A stretch of 55,543 nucleotides of DNA. It comes from a bacterium (GTDB taxonomy: Bacteria; Patescibacteriota; Saccharimonadia; Saccharimonadales; UBA4665). Shown piece by piece: positions 9,398-17,991 of this stretch. Where the stretch lies: contig JAJZMC010000008.1 of the NCBI GenBank assembly GCA_021803105.1, forward strand, positions 1-55,543, read 5' to 3'. A program made the translations under genes and the position numbers. Each line of letters starts with the position of its first letter. Within the stretch, counting starts at the first letter, position 1. The notes under the pieces are model-generated. The model searched no databases. It was not told where the DNA came from and was given only the letters and a program-made list of their open reading frames with translations.

Positions 9398-10111
9398 ATG
9401 GATGTTATGACTGAACGTCAAAAAAATATTTTAAGTGCTATCGTTGAGCAATACGCCGAAGTTGCCAGCCCAGTCGGAAGTAATTTATTGGCAAAAGCGT
9501 TCAATGTTTCTTCCGCTACTATTCGTTCAGATATGTTTGAATTAGAAATAATGGGTTATATTACTCAACCCCATACTAGTGCTGGACGCATACCAACCGA
9601 TAAAGGATATAGATTTTACGTTAATCAGTTAAGCGATACAGGCTCTTTTCTTAGTAATAAGTCACGAGTTAGTAACGCTTTAGCTTCTCGAGTATCTAAT
9701 GCAGGTGCGCCGGAAAGAATGATTCGAAATGCTGTTGATACATTAGTTGAGCTAACTCATAATCTTGGACTAGCTACTATTGGTAATCAATTATATATGA
9801 GTGGTTTAAGTAATTTATTTGGTCAGCCAGAATTTATTAATAGTGAACAAGTCATGCAGGTTGCCAGATTATTAGATAATTTAGAACCTTGGATAAGAGA
9901 AACTGCCCCTAATGAACCACTTAGCGTTTATATAGGGGCTGAAAATCCTATTGGCCGATCGGCTGGCTGTAGTTTAATCATCAGCCGTTTTAGAGGACCT
10001 TATTCAGACCGAAGTTATATTGGAATGCTTGGACCAACTAGACAAAGTTATAAGGAAGTTATGTCACTTGTTAGACGGGCTGGGCAGGAATTAGAAGAAG
10101 TATTATTATAG
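9398..10111 (+). CDS. hrcA: heat-inducible transcription repressor HrcA
   Basis: Represses heat-shock genes through CIRCE; two such sites are in this window. N-terminal winged helix (TERQKNILSAIVEQYAEVAS; VSSATIRSDMFELE; PHTSAGRIPTDKGYRFYV) and a C-terminal segment GMLGPTRQSYKEVMSLV typical of the family's last helix. At 237 residues it is about 100 shorter than B. subtilis HrcA, with the central domain reduced while both ends are kept. First gene after the CIRCE promoter, so autoregulated; grpE follows after 20 nt. An in-frame ATG at 9407 is an alternative start. Confidence 0.93.
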   Translation: MDVMTERQKNILSAIVEQYAEVASPVGSNLLAKAFNVSSATIRSDMFELEIMGYITQPHTSAGRIPTDKGYRFYVNQLSDTGSFLSNKSRVSNALASRVSNAGAPERMIRNAVDTLVELTHNLGLATIGNQLYMSGLSNLFGQPEFINSEQVMQVARLLDNLEPWIRETAPNEPLSVYIGAENPIGRSAGCSLIISRFRGPYSDRSYIGMLGPTRQSYKEVMSLVRRAGQELEEVLL

Positions 10112-10131
10112 TTTAATTAAAGGAGGAATTA

Positions 10132-10635
10132 ATGCCTGAAAATAAAAAAAATATTAAAAGTAATAAGGTTAATAATTCTGTTAAAAATGATCAACTTAAA
10201 AATCAGATTGAAGAATTAACTCAAGCCTTAAAACAAGAAAGAGCTGATGCTATCAATATCAGGCGTCGTATGGAAGATGAAAGATTAAAATCAGCTAGTT
10301 ATTATAAGGCATCTATTATAACAAGCTTTCTACCCGTAATAGATAATTTTGATCGAGCATTAAAACACGTTCCACTAGAACTTAAAGATAATAGTTACAT
10401 AAGGGGTATTGAAGGTATTGTTAAACAATTTGAAGATGTTTTAAGTAGTTTAGGTATCCAAAAAATACCAACAGTTGATCACGAATTTAATCCAGTACTT
10501 CATGAAGCAGTAGCAGTAGATGGTGAAGATGGTCAAATAGAAATTATTAGCGAAGAATTACAGGCTGGTTATAAAATAGATGATACGGTAATTCGTCCGG
10601 CCATGGTAAAGGTAAAAAAAGTTAATAAGTTATAA
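10132..10635 (+). CDS. grpE: GrpE nucleotide exchange factor
   Basis: Releases ADP from DnaK. 167 residues: a charged N-terminal tail, a long helix (residues about 20-75) for dimerisation, then the family core FLPVIDNFDRALKHVP and the C-terminal beta domain (LHEAVAVDGEDGQ; GYKIDDTVIRPAMVKV). A strong SD, AAAGGAGG, ends about 7 nt before the ATG. Second gene of the HrcA-controlled operon; the dnaK CIRCE begins 9 nt after its stop. Confidence 0.94.
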   Translation: MPENKKNIKSNKVNNSVKNDQLKNQIEELTQALKQERADAINIRRRMEDERLKSASYYKASIITSFLPVIDNFDRALKHVPLELKDNSYIRGIEGIVKQFEDVLSSLGIQKIPTVDHEFNPVLHEAVAVDGEDGQIEIISEELQAGYKIDDTVIRPAMVKVKKVNKL

Positions 10636-10643
10636 AAATGTTA

Positions 10644-10681
10644 TTAGCACTCTTGACATGTGAGTGCTAATTTTTTATTAT
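10644..10681 (+). promoter_or_regulatory. CIRCE operator and promoter of dnaK-dnaJ
   Basis: A second CIRCE at 10644-10670, identical to the first including the 9-bp spacer. The -35 TTGACA (10653-10658) is again in the spacer; the best -10 is TATTAT at 10676-10681 (17-bp spacing), with TATAAT at 10681-10686 as an alternative. This leaves a leader of roughly 75 nt before dnaK. Confidence 0.92.
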
Positions 10682-10763
10682 ATAATTATATTTAGCACCT
10701 AATATGTAAGTTTGCTTAAATAAGAAGTAAGTATCGATTATTTAGAAAAAAAGGAGATAAATA

Positions 10764-12662
10764 ATGAGTAAAATTATTGGAATTGATTTAGGAACAACTA
10801 ATTCTGCAATGGCAGTTATGCAATCTGGTAAACCAGAAATAATTGCTAATAGTGAAGGCAATCGTACTACTCCATCTGTAGTAGCTGTTAATAAAAACGG
10901 TGAGAGATTAGTTGGTCAAGTTGCTAGACGTCAACAGGTTACTAATGCTAAGAATACCATTTACGAAGTTAAGCGATTAATTGGTCGTAGCTGGAATGAT
11001 AACGAAGTACAACGGGATCTCAAATTGATGGGATATGAAATTATCAAAAGCGGTAACTCAGTAAAAGTAAAAATGGCTGATAAAGAATATAGTCCGGAAG
11101 AAATTAGTGCCATGATACTAACCAAGTTAAAAGCAGATGCAGAAGCATTTTTAGGGGATAAGGTTACTGAGGCTGTTATTACGGTTCCTGCTTATTTCGA
11201 TGATAGTCAACGTCAAGCTACTAAGGACGCTGGAAAAATTGCTGGACTTGAGGTTAAAAGAATAATCAATGAACCAACTGCTGCCGCCTTAGCCTATGGG
11301 TTAGATAAAAATAGTAAAAAAGATGAAAAAATAGCTGTTTATGACTTAGGTGGTGGAACTTTTGATGTCTCAATTTTAGAACTTGGTGATGGTGTTTTTG
11401 AAGTAAAATCAACTAATGGTGACACACATTTAGGTGGAGCTGATTTCGATCGAGTAATTATTAATTATTTTGCTGATGAATTTAAAAAAGAGCATGGGAT
11501 TGATATTAGTGATGATAAACCAGCAATGCAAAGATTAAGAGATGAAGCAGAAAAAGCTAAGATTGAATTATCTTCTGCTCAAGAGGTTAATATTAATTTA
11601 CCTTTTTTGACAGCTGATGCTGAGGGGCCTAAACATTTCGAGCATAAATTAACTCGAGCAAAACTAGAACAGTTAGTAGCTGATTTAATTGTTAAAACTG
11701 CTGAACCTTGTAAAAAAGCTTTAAGCGATGCTGGCCTTAAAGCCAGTGATATTGACGCCGTAGTATTGGTTGGTGGTATGACTAGAATGCCGGCAGTTCA
11801 AGAAAAAGTTAAACAAATTTTTGGTAAAGATCCCATGAAAGGTGTTAATCCTGATGAAGTAGTAGCTGTTGGTGCTGCTATTCAGGGTGGAGTTTTACAG
11901 GGTGATGTTAAGGATGTTTTGTTATTAGATGTTACTCCATTATCTTTAGGTATTGAGACTATGGGTGGAGTTATGACTAAGTTAATTGAGAGAAATACTA
12001 CTATACCAACATCTAAGAGTGAAGTTTTTTCTACGGCCGCAGATAATCAGCCACAAGTTGAGATTCATGTTGCTCAGGGTGAAAGAGAAATGATTGATGG
12101 AAATAAGTCACTTGGTCGATTTGTGCTTGATGGTATTCCACCAGCTCCTCGTGGTATTCCACAGATTGAAGTTACTTTCAATATTGATGCCAATGGTATT
12201 TTAAATGTTACAGCTAAAGATAAGGGTACTTCTAAAGAGCAAAGTATTACTATTTCTGGATCAGGGAATTTAGATAAAACTGAGGTTGAAAAAATGGCTA
12301 AAGAAGCCGAAGCGCATGCTGAGGAAGATAAATTACGTAAGGAAGTTGTAGAAACTAGGAATACTCTTGATAGTACAATTTACCAAGCAGAGAAATTAGC
12401 AAGTGATAATAAAGATAAATTAACTGAAGAAGACCAAAAAATATTAAATGAAGCAGTTGAAGTTGCCAAAAAAGTTACGTCTGATAATGAAGCTTCAAAA
12501 GAAACATTAGAATCAGCAGTTAAAGAATTAAACGATAAATTAATGCCAATTGGTGCTAAAATGTATGAAAATGCCACAAAAGAAGAAACTTCTGATAATA
12601 AATCAGATGATAAAAAATCAGATGAACCAATTGAAGGTGAAGTTATTGATAAAGAGAAGTAG
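10764..12662 (+). CDS. dnaK: Hsp70 chaperone DnaK
   Basis: ATP-driven folding chaperone working with DnaJ and GrpE, both in this cluster. 632 residues, full length: GIDLGTTNS phosphate-binding loop at the N-terminus, [53 protein letters not shown], then the linker [16 protein letters not shown], the substrate-binding domain and a charged C-terminal tail. SD AAAAAAGGAG is well placed before the ATG. HrcA/CIRCE control is expected. Confidence 0.97.
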   Translation: MSKIIGIDLGTTNSAMAVMQSGKPEIIANSEGNRTTPSVVAVNKNGERLVGQVARRQQVTNAKNTIYEVKRLIGRSWNDNEVQRDLKLMGYEIIKSGNSVKVKMADKEYSPEEISAMILTKLKADAEAFLGDKVTEAVITVPAYFDDSQRQATKDAGKIAGLEVKRIINEPTAAALAYGLDKNSKKDEKIAVYDLGGGTFDVSILELGDGVFEVKSTNGDTHLGGADFDRVIINYFADEFKKEHGIDISDDKPAMQRLRDEAEKAKIELSSAQEVNINLPFLTADAEGPKHFEHKLTRAKLEQLVADLIVKTAEPCKKALSDAGLKASDIDAVVLVGGMTRMPAVQEKVKQIFGKDPMKGVNPDEVVAVGAAIQGGVLQGDVKDVLLLDVTPLSLGIETMGGVMTKLIERNTTIPTSKSEVFSTAADNQPQVEIHVAQGEREMIDGNKSLGRFVLDGIPPAPRGIPQIEVTFNIDANGILNVTAKDKGTSKEQSITISGSGNLDKTEVEKMAKEAEAHAEEDKLRKEVVETRNTLDSTIYQAEKLASDNKDKLTEEDQKILNEAVEVAKKVTSDNEASKETLESAVKELNDKLMPIGAKMYENATKEETSDNKSDDKKSDEPIEGEVIDKEK

Positions 12663-12710
12663 TCTTCAGGTAATCTAATATAAAAAGGAAGGACAGGCTA
12701 GCATATTAAT

Positions 12711-13778
12711 ATGGCTAAAGACGACTATTATGAAATTTTGGGTATTTCAAAATCTGCTAGTGCTGATGAAATTAAAAAAGCTTTTCGGCGAGCAGCTGTA
12801 GAACATCATCCAGATCGGGGTGGTGATGAAGCCAAATTTAAAGAAATAAATGAAGCCTATGAAGTTTTAAAAGATCCAGAAAAAAGAAAACGATATGATC
12901 AGTTTGGTAAGGCTGGTGTTGGTGGTTCATCTGGTGCTGGTTTTGGTGGCTTTAATAGTCAAAATATTAATTTTGATTTCGGTGATCTTGGTTTTGGAGA
13001 TATTTTTAATAGTTTTTTTGGCGGTCAGTCTTCATCAAGATCCCATGATCAACAGCAAAGAGGTAGAGATGTTGAAACTGAAATTGAAATTGCTTTTAAA
13101 GATGCTGTATTTGGAACAGATGTTGACATTAACCTTACATTAGATGATATTTGTGATCATTGTAAGGGTAAAACTGTTGAGCCAGGTTATGAAATGAAGA
13201 CATGTCCGACTTGTCATGGATCAGGACAGGTTGTGTCAGTTAGTCAAACTATTTTTGGTAATATACAACAAGCAAGTATTTGTCCGACTTGTCATGGATC
13301 AGGACATATACCAGAAAAAATTTGTAGTGTTTGTAAAGGTAAAGGAACTCAATCAAAAAAGCAAAAAATTGATTTAAAAATTCCAGCTGGTATTGATGAT
13401 GGTGCTGTTATTAGATTAAGGGAACATGGTGAAGCTAGTGCTGGTGGTCACAAGGGAGATTTATATGTAAATGTTAGGGTTAAGGCAGATAAAAACTTTA
13501 CTCGAGAAGGTGATCTTATATTAAGTAATGAGCATATAGATATGGTATCAGCTGCACTAGGTACTGAAATAGATGTTTTAACAGTTGATGGATCAATTCG
13601 TATGAAGATTCCAGCTGGCACACAGAATGGATCAGATTTTAAATTATCTAATCATGGAGTGCCACATCTAAGAAATAATTCTAGAGGGCCTCATATTGTT
13701 ACAATTTATGTAGATACGCCAACGCATATTAATCGTCATCAACGACAGCTTTTAGAAGAATTTGTTAGACTAAATTAG
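12711..13778 (+). CDS. dnaJ: co-chaperone DnaJ (Hsp40)
   Basis: Stimulates DnaK ATPase and delivers substrates. 355 residues with the full type I layout: J domain with HPD (HHPDRGG, about 29-35), Gly/Phe-rich linker (about 70-105), four zinc-binding CxxC repeats (CDHCKGKT, CPTCHGSG, CPTCHGSG, CSVCKGKG) and the C-terminal substrate domain. The first zinc repeat ends in T rather than G. It follows dnaK by 48 nt. Its stop overlaps the stop of the convergent GGDEF gene by 4 nt, so no terminator fits between them. Confidence 0.95.
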   Translation: MAKDDYYEILGISKSASADEIKKAFRRAAVEHHPDRGGDEAKFKEINEAYEVLKDPEKRKRYDQFGKAGVGGSSGAGFGGFNSQNINFDFGDLGFGDIFNSFFGGQSSSRSHDQQQRGRDVETEIEIAFKDAVFGTDVDINLTLDDICDHCKGKTVEPGYEMKTCPTCHGSGQVVSVSQTIFGNIQQASICPTCHGSGHIPEKICSVCKGKGTQSKKQKIDLKIPAGIDDGAVIRLREHGEASAGGHKGDLYVNVRVKADKNFTREGDLILSNEHIDMVSAALGTEIDVLTVDGSIRMKIPAGTQNGSDFKLSNHGVPHLRNNSRGPHIVTIYVDTPTHINRHQRQLLEEFVRLN

Positions 13779-14464
13779 AGCATTTTTGTTTTTTGCTGAT
13801 ATTTATATTTTTTCATTGCCTTTTCGGCTCGTAATTTCATGGATTTAAATGTATCACCTGTTTGATAATTGGCTCGTCCAAAAGATATATTAAATCCTCC
13901 TTCGGCGTAAAGTTTATTATTTTTAAGTGTTTTAAAAAACGCCTTTTTAAGTCTATTCTCAATAGAATCCATTTTGACATTAAAAGAAGTTTCTTGGTTA
14001 GTTCTCTTATCCTTATTTAATAATATTATAAATTCATCGCCTCCAATTCTTGCTACTAGATCATCTTGTCTGGTAGCCTCTTGAAGAGTAATACCAGCAA
14101 AATACTTTAATAGTTCATCGCCAGCATCATAGCCGTATAAATCATTAACATGTTTAAAATTATCTAAATCGAATAAAATCAAATCATAATTTGTTATGTC
14201 TTTTTCTTGTAAAGCTTCCTGGATTCCAAATAAGTTATATATACCAGTTAATACGTCATGAGTTGATTTATATTGATAATAATCTTTTTCGGATTCTAGA
14301 TTTGATAATTTATTTTGGATACTAAAATTTTCTCCAATAGCGATCCCCAAAACTCGACCAATATTATATGCTTCTCTCTCTTTAGTATTTTTTAATGATT
14401 GAAAATAAAGATCTGATGTATATTTATCAGATTGGATATGTGTATTATTGATTGATTCTGACAC
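13775..14464 (-). CDS. diguanylate cyclase (GGDEF domain)
   Basis: Predicted to make cyclic di-GMP from two GTP. 229 residues; the GGDEF domain fills the C-terminal two thirds: LILFDLDNFKHVNDLYGYDAGDE (metal and guanine contacts) and ARIGGDEFIILLN. An RxxD inhibitory site (RQDD) precedes DLVAR-GGDEF, so catalysis and product feedback both look intact. The N-terminal 60-70 residues carry no recognisable sensor and no membrane segment. GTG start (14462-14464), supported by a consensus promoter ending 6 nt upstream. It is divergent from the small membrane peptide and the protease-rimK pair. Confidence 0.88.
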   Translation of the reverse strand: MSESINNTHIQSDKYTSDLYFQSLKNTKEREAYNIGRVLGIAIGENFSIQNKLSNLESEKDYYQYKSTHDVLTGIYNLFGIQEALQEKDITNYDLILFDLDNFKHVNDLYGYDAGDELLKYFAGITLQEATRQDDLVARIGGDEFIILLNKDKRTNQETSFNVKMDSIENRLKKAFFKTLKNNKLYAEGGFNISFGRANYQTGDTFKSMKLRAEKAMKKYKYQQKTKML

Positions 14465-14470
14465 AGGAAT

Positions 14471-14499
14471 ATTTTACAATATAATATAAAAAATGTCAA
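14471..14499 (-). promoter_or_regulatory. promoter of GGDEF gene
   Basis: Minus strand: TTGACA (14494-14499), 17-bp spacer, TAAAAT (14471-14476), then 6 nt to GTG. It fixes the GTG as start and implies a leaderless mRNA. Confidence 0.75.
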
Positions 14500-14513
14500 A
14501 AAAATAACATGTC

Positions 14514-14542
14514 TTGATAAAATATTGAAGTAGTTAGATAAT
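14514..14542 (+). promoter_or_regulatory. promoter of 36-residue membrane peptide
   Basis: TTGATA (14514-14519), 17-bp spacer, GATAAT (14537-14542), then 7 nt to the ATG at 14550. It starts 14 bp from the divergent GGDEF promoter. Confidence 0.65.
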
Positions 14543-14549
14543 ACTATCT

Positions 14550-14660
14550 ATGATTAAAAAAAATCAATCTGGGTTTATACCTCTTTTGATTACTGTTATG
14601 GTTGTCGTTATAGTTCTGATTTATTTAATCTATACAAGAGTTGTTAATGCAAAGCATTAA
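14550..14660 (+). CDS. 36-residue prepilin-like membrane peptide
   Basis: A short ORF, MIKKNQSGFIPLL followed by about 17 hydrophobic residues and a basic tail (YTRVVNAKH). The basic start, Gly then Phe, and hydrophobic helix look like a type IV prepilin leader (cleavage between G8 and F9), but there is no Glu at +5 and no globular part. It has its own well-formed promoter with the same -10-to-start spacing as nearby genes, which argues it is real. It could be a minor pilin-like peptide or a simple single-span membrane peptide. Confidence 0.6.
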   Translation: MIKKNQSGFIPLLITVMVVVIVLIYLIYTRVVNAKH

Positions 14661-14686
14661 TTTCTAGGGTAAGTTTAGTTATAATA

Positions 14687-14714
14687 TTGCAAAATATTAG
14701 AAATATGATATAAT
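14687..14714 (+). promoter_or_regulatory. promoter of protease-rimK operon
   Basis: TTGCAA (14687-14692), 16-bp spacer, TATAAT (14709-14714), then 7 nt to the ATG at 14722; leaderless arrangement. Confidence 0.75.
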
Positions 14715-14721
14715 CTAGATA

Positions 14722-15141
14722 ATGGAAAATAAACACATAGTCGGACATTTAGAAGTAATTGATTTATTAGATTTAGATATTTTAAACGTTATAGCAAGAG
14801 TTGATAGTGGAGCCCAAATTTCAGCAATTTGGGCTTCATTTATTAAAGAAACTACTAAAGGGCTTGAGGTAGTTTTTTTTGGTAAAAGTTCAGCATATTT
14901 TAATGGTCAAAAAATTATATTACCTTACTTCCGTTTTGCAAACATTAAAAACTCTACTGGAGAGATAGAAAAACGATATAAAGTATTACTACGTGTTAAA
15001 ATTCATAATCATGTTATGAAAAAATGGTTTACTTTAGCGGATAGATCAAAACAAAAGTATCCTATTTTAATAGGAAGAAACATTTTAAAGGATAAATTTT
15101 TAGTTGATGTCTCTCTAGAGTTAAATAATCAAGGTAGTTAA
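14722..15141 (+). CDS. retropepsin-like 'ATP-dependent zinc protease' (RimB-type)
   Basis: 139 residues matching the small protease family often coded beside rimK (Pfam 'Zn_protease' type). The aspartic-protease-like motif ARVDSGAQISAIWA (about 26-39) and the C-terminal YPILIGRNIL are the family marks. The family name is historical: the motif suggests a retropepsin fold with one active Asp per subunit, so a homodimer is likely. In Pseudomonas the equivalent RimB works with RimK and c-di-GMP. Here it precedes rimK by 21 nt in one operon. Proposed role: trimming or controlling RimK-made tails. Confidence 0.8.
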   Translation: MENKHIVGHLEVIDLLDLDILNVIARVDSGAQISAIWASFIKETTKGLEVVFFGKSSAYFNGQKIILPYFRFANIKNSTGEIEKRYKVLLRVKIHNHVMKKWFTLADRSKQKYPILIGRNILKDKFLVDVSLELNNQGS

Positions 15142-15162
15142 GATAGTTTAAGGAGAAAAGTT

Positions 15163-16068
15163 ATGAATATTGTTATATTATCTAATGGATCGGGTAATTA
15201 TTCTACTAAACGTATCAGAAATGCTGCTAAAGAACGAGGACATAATGTACGTGTTATAAGTTATGCAAAATGTTATGTAACCTTAGAAAAAAATAATCCA
15301 GTTATATATTATAACGGAGAAGAAGTTAAAGATGTTGATATTATTATTCCTAGAATTGCTTCTAGTTTAACTAAGTATGGTTCTTCGATTGTTAGACAAT
15401 TCGAAATGCAAAATGTTTTTACTACTGCTAGTTCGATAGCTATTGTAAGATCTAGAGATAAATTGAGAAGTATGCAGATATTATCTAAAGCTAGTATTGA
15501 TATTCCAAAAACAGTTTTTGCTAGGGAAACTGATGATTTTGATGGAGTGATTGAGCAAGTAGGTGGAGCACCTGTTATTATAAAAGTAGCTCGAGGTACT
15601 CATGGTAATGGAGTAGTGCTTGCTGAAACTAGAAAAGCTGCTAAAGCCGTAATGCAAGCTTTTTATGTTGAAGGTGTAAGTTTTTTAGTCCAGGAATATA
15701 TTGAAGAAAGCGCTGGAACTGATATAAGAGCTTTGGTTATTAATGGTAAGGTGGTGGCAAGCATTATGAGACAAAGTTTAGACGATGATTTTCGGGCTAA
15801 CACTCATCAAGGAGGGGTTGGTAAATCAGTAAAATTATCTGATGAAGAAAAAAAGACAGCTCAAAAAGCCGCTAAAGCTATTGGACTTACGGTTTGTGGT
15901 GTCGATATGATGCGTTCAAATCGTGGACCATTAGTACTTGAAGTTAATTCATCTGCTAGTCTAAAAACCCCAGAATTAATTACAGGTTTTGATGTTGCAG
16001 GACAAATTATTGATTATGCTGTCCAGGCTGCCAAAGCTGGTCGTCGTAAGGATAAAATCGGCGCTTAA
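15163..16068 (+). CDS. rimK: RimK-type glutamate ligase (ATP-grasp)
   Basis: 301 residues, the usual RimK length. N-terminal Rossmann-like part (IVILSNGSGNYSTKRI; DVDIIIPRIASS), central ATP-grasp lid (VIIKVARGTHGNGVVLAE), and the catalytic part (VQEYIEES-GTDIRALVINGKV; ANTHQGG; VLEVNSSASLK). RimK adds glutamates to the C-terminus of ribosomal protein S6 and can form poly-alpha-glutamate. A good SD (AAGGAG) precedes the ATG. The gene pairs with the upstream protease and lies 0.7 kb from a diguanylate cyclase; Pseudomonas RimK is stimulated by c-di-GMP. Confidence 0.92.
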   Translation: MNIVILSNGSGNYSTKRIRNAAKERGHNVRVISYAKCYVTLEKNNPVIYYNGEEVKDVDIIIPRIASSLTKYGSSIVRQFEMQNVFTTASSIAIVRSRDKLRSMQILSKASIDIPKTVFARETDDFDGVIEQVGGAPVIIKVARGTHGNGVVLAETRKAAKAVMQAFYVEGVSFLVQEYIEESAGTDIRALVINGKVVASIMRQSLDDDFRANTHQGGVGKSVKLSDEEKKTAQKAAKAIGLTVCGVDMMRSNRGPLVLEVNSSASLKTPELITGFDVAGQIIDYAVQAAKAGRRKDKIGA

Positions 16069-16105
16069 ACTCTATATTACTTCAGTTTATGATATAGTTA
16101 AAATA

Positions 16106-16597
16106 ATGCATTCTGCTAATGTTATTTTATTATTGATTATTTTACTCCCAGCTTTGATGATTGCTTGGTTTAGAATTAATGCCGTTTTTTTATTTTTTAG
16201 TTTATGTCTAGGTTACGTATTGTCTGGGGTTATTGGTGGAGATAGTTCTAGTTTGTTATCTCTTTTTAGTAAATCTTTTAATTCTCCGACAGTTACTCAA
16301 CCTGATACATTAAAGTTAATAGTACTATTTATACCTGTTTTATTAACAGCTATGTTTATGTTTAAATCGGTTAAAAAAAATAGAGCTTTATTAAATCTAA
16401 TTCCTGCTTTTTGTTTTAGTGTACTTGCTTTAATTTTAATTTCACCCTTAATAAGTAGGCATTTATTATTATCATATAGTCAATCTAGTTTTTATCTTCA
16501 ATTAGTTAAGGCTAAAGATTTAATCCTTGAACTAATTTCTTTAGTTATTCTTTTCTTTTTGTTTCTTGATAGATTAAATAGGCGACATCACACTTGA
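16106..16597 (+). CDS. hypothetical membrane protein
   Basis: 163 residues with about four hydrophobic helices (residues about 5-22, 25-43, 66-86, 95-115) and a last one near 138-155; no conserved motif recognised. A longer reading frame begins inside rimK (15989), but TATAGT at 16093-16098 ends 7 nt before ATG 16106, so I start it there. It ends in TGA 16 nt before the stop of the convergent ATP-grasp gene. The CvpA-like hydrophobic layout is only a loose resemblance. Confidence 0.7.
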   Translation: MHSANVILLLIILLPALMIAWFRINAVFLFFSLCLGYVLSGVIGGDSSSLLSLFSKSFNSPTVTQPDTLKLIVLFIPVLLTAMFMFKSVKKNRALLNLIPAFCFSVLALILISPLISRHLLLSYSQSSFYLQLVKAKDLILELISLVILFFLFLDRLNRRHHT

Positions 16598-16613
16598 AAT
16601 AAGTAAGTATTTT

Positions 16614-17846
16614 TTAAATATTTTCAGTTATAACATGTACACTATTTTTTACATATAGATAGTCTTTATTGAAGATTGTTTTATTTTTATTGTGTAACAT
16701 AATAATTGCACATGCTTTATGACCATCCGCAGATTTACCAACAAATTGTCCCGGTTTACTTTTTAAACTGTAATAGGCTAAAGATGGCAACTTTTCTAAA
16801 AATTTTTCGTTAGAAATTGATTGAAATATACCATTATGTTTTGGAAATAATTCTATAACAACACAAGGATCATTACGTAGTATATGTATATCTGGTTGTT
16901 TTCCTAGAGCTATTGATAATGTATTATCTGTAATATCTATTCCGTTGGCTAATTCATGCATACGTTCTCGGTAACCACCAGTCCGAGCACCAATTTCTAC
17001 TATTCTGGGTCCTTCTTGGCTTAAGATTATTTCTATATGTGCAGGTGAGTTTTTTATGCCAAGTGCTTCACAGCCTATTTTGGCTGTATGCCTAATTGCC
17101 ATTATATCTTTTTTATCTAAATTTGACGGTAATAGTCTACTGTAGTGAAAATTATCATTATAACCCAGCTCTTGGCCTGTTTCGTAATCAACTACTGCTT
17201 CCAGAACATGAACAGTACCTAGATGATCCACGAATGCATCGACTGAATAAATATGACCTTCAATAAACTCTTCAATAAGCAGTTTAGGTGTTCTATGAGG
17301 CGCATATTTATCGTAGACTGCTTTAATTTTACTGATAGTTTGATTGTATTGAGATAGCAACTCTTGTTCATTATTAGCCTTGGTAACTAGAAGACTTTTA
17401 GACAAATTAGCAGGTTTTAAAATCAAAGGAAAAGAGTGTGTATGCGCGAATTTTATTAAGTCATCTTTGTTATTTATTTGACAAAAATCCGGACTAATTT
17501 TTTCAGTAGCTTTAGCGAATTTTTTCCGCATAAGTTCTTTATCAGTACAAGCTTGAGCTGCTTTAATTGGTAATGCTGGTAATCCGATTGCCTTAGCTAT
17601 ATAGGCAGCTGGTAGGACATAGCTTTCATATGTTGCAATAACACCATCAACATGATAGAGCATTTTGATTTCTTTTGCAGTTTTATTAATTGATTTTATT
17701 GTTGAAAAATTACATAATATTGTTTGTTTTGATTCGTATCCAGTTGCTAGTTTTTCATCTAATAATACTATGTAAGTATGGTTATGTTCGTCTAGATAAT
17801 TACGTAAACGAGAAAAACTTTTACCAATTAATAAGAACGTGGACAT
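16614..17846 (-). CDS. ATP-grasp ligase (carboxylate-amine ligase-like)
   Basis: 410 residues. Three parts of an ATP-grasp enzyme are visible: an N-terminal nucleotide-fold region (STFLLIGKSFS; DGVIATYESYVLPAAYIA), the lid and grasp core (FPLILKPANLSKSLLV; LLIEEFIEGHIYSVDAF) and the metal/phosphate site (AHIEIILS; RIVEIGARTGGYRERMHELA). This resembles CarB/L-amino-acid ligase enzymes that join an amine to an acyl-phosphate. The substrate cannot be deduced. It is divergent from the DUF1704 metallopeptidase with a 145-bp shared upstream region, suggesting a ligase/peptidase couple. Confidence 0.85.
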   Translation of the reverse strand: MSTFLLIGKSFSRLRNYLDEHNHTYIVLLDEKLATGYESKQTILCNFSTIKSINKTAKEIKMLYHVDGVIATYESYVLPAAYIAKAIGLPALPIKAAQACTDKELMRKKFAKATEKISPDFCQINNKDDLIKFAHTHSFPLILKPANLSKSLLVTKANNEQELLSQYNQTISKIKAVYDKYAPHRTPKLLIEEFIEGHIYSVDAFVDHLGTVHVLEAVVDYETGQELGYNDNFHYSRLLPSNLDKKDIMAIRHTAKIGCEALGIKNSPAHIEIILSQEGPRIVEIGARTGGYRERMHELANGIDITDNTLSIALGKQPDIHILRNDPCVVIELFPKHNGIFQSISNEKFLEKLPSLAYYSLKSKPGQFVGKSADGHKACAIIMLHNKNKTIFNKDYLYVKNSVHVITENI

Positions 17847-17954
17847 TGTTATTTTAACCTAGTCTTCTAAATATATAGATAATATAATGAAGATCATTAT
17901 AGTAATAAATCCTTTAAAAAGCTATAAGTTTATTATTTTATAAAACAAAAATTT

Positions 17955-17986
17955 TTGACAAATATGGATAATTATGATAATATAAT
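17955..17986 (+). promoter_or_regulatory. promoter of DUF1704 gene
   Basis: TTGACA at 17955-17960; TATAAT at 17981-17986 (20-bp spacing, longer than ideal) or GATAAT at 17976-17981 (15 bp). The ATG is at 17992, leaving no SD. Confidence 0.55.
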
Positions 17987-17991
17987 ATTTA

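Noticed and set aside
12380-13143. Antisense or alternate-frame ORFs within dnaK and dnaJ
   Set aside because: Wholly inside well-conserved chaperone genes; no independent signals.
15989-16105. Extended start of the membrane protein inside rimK
   Set aside because: The -10 box at 16093-16098 places transcription near 16106, and the extension is rimK out of frame.
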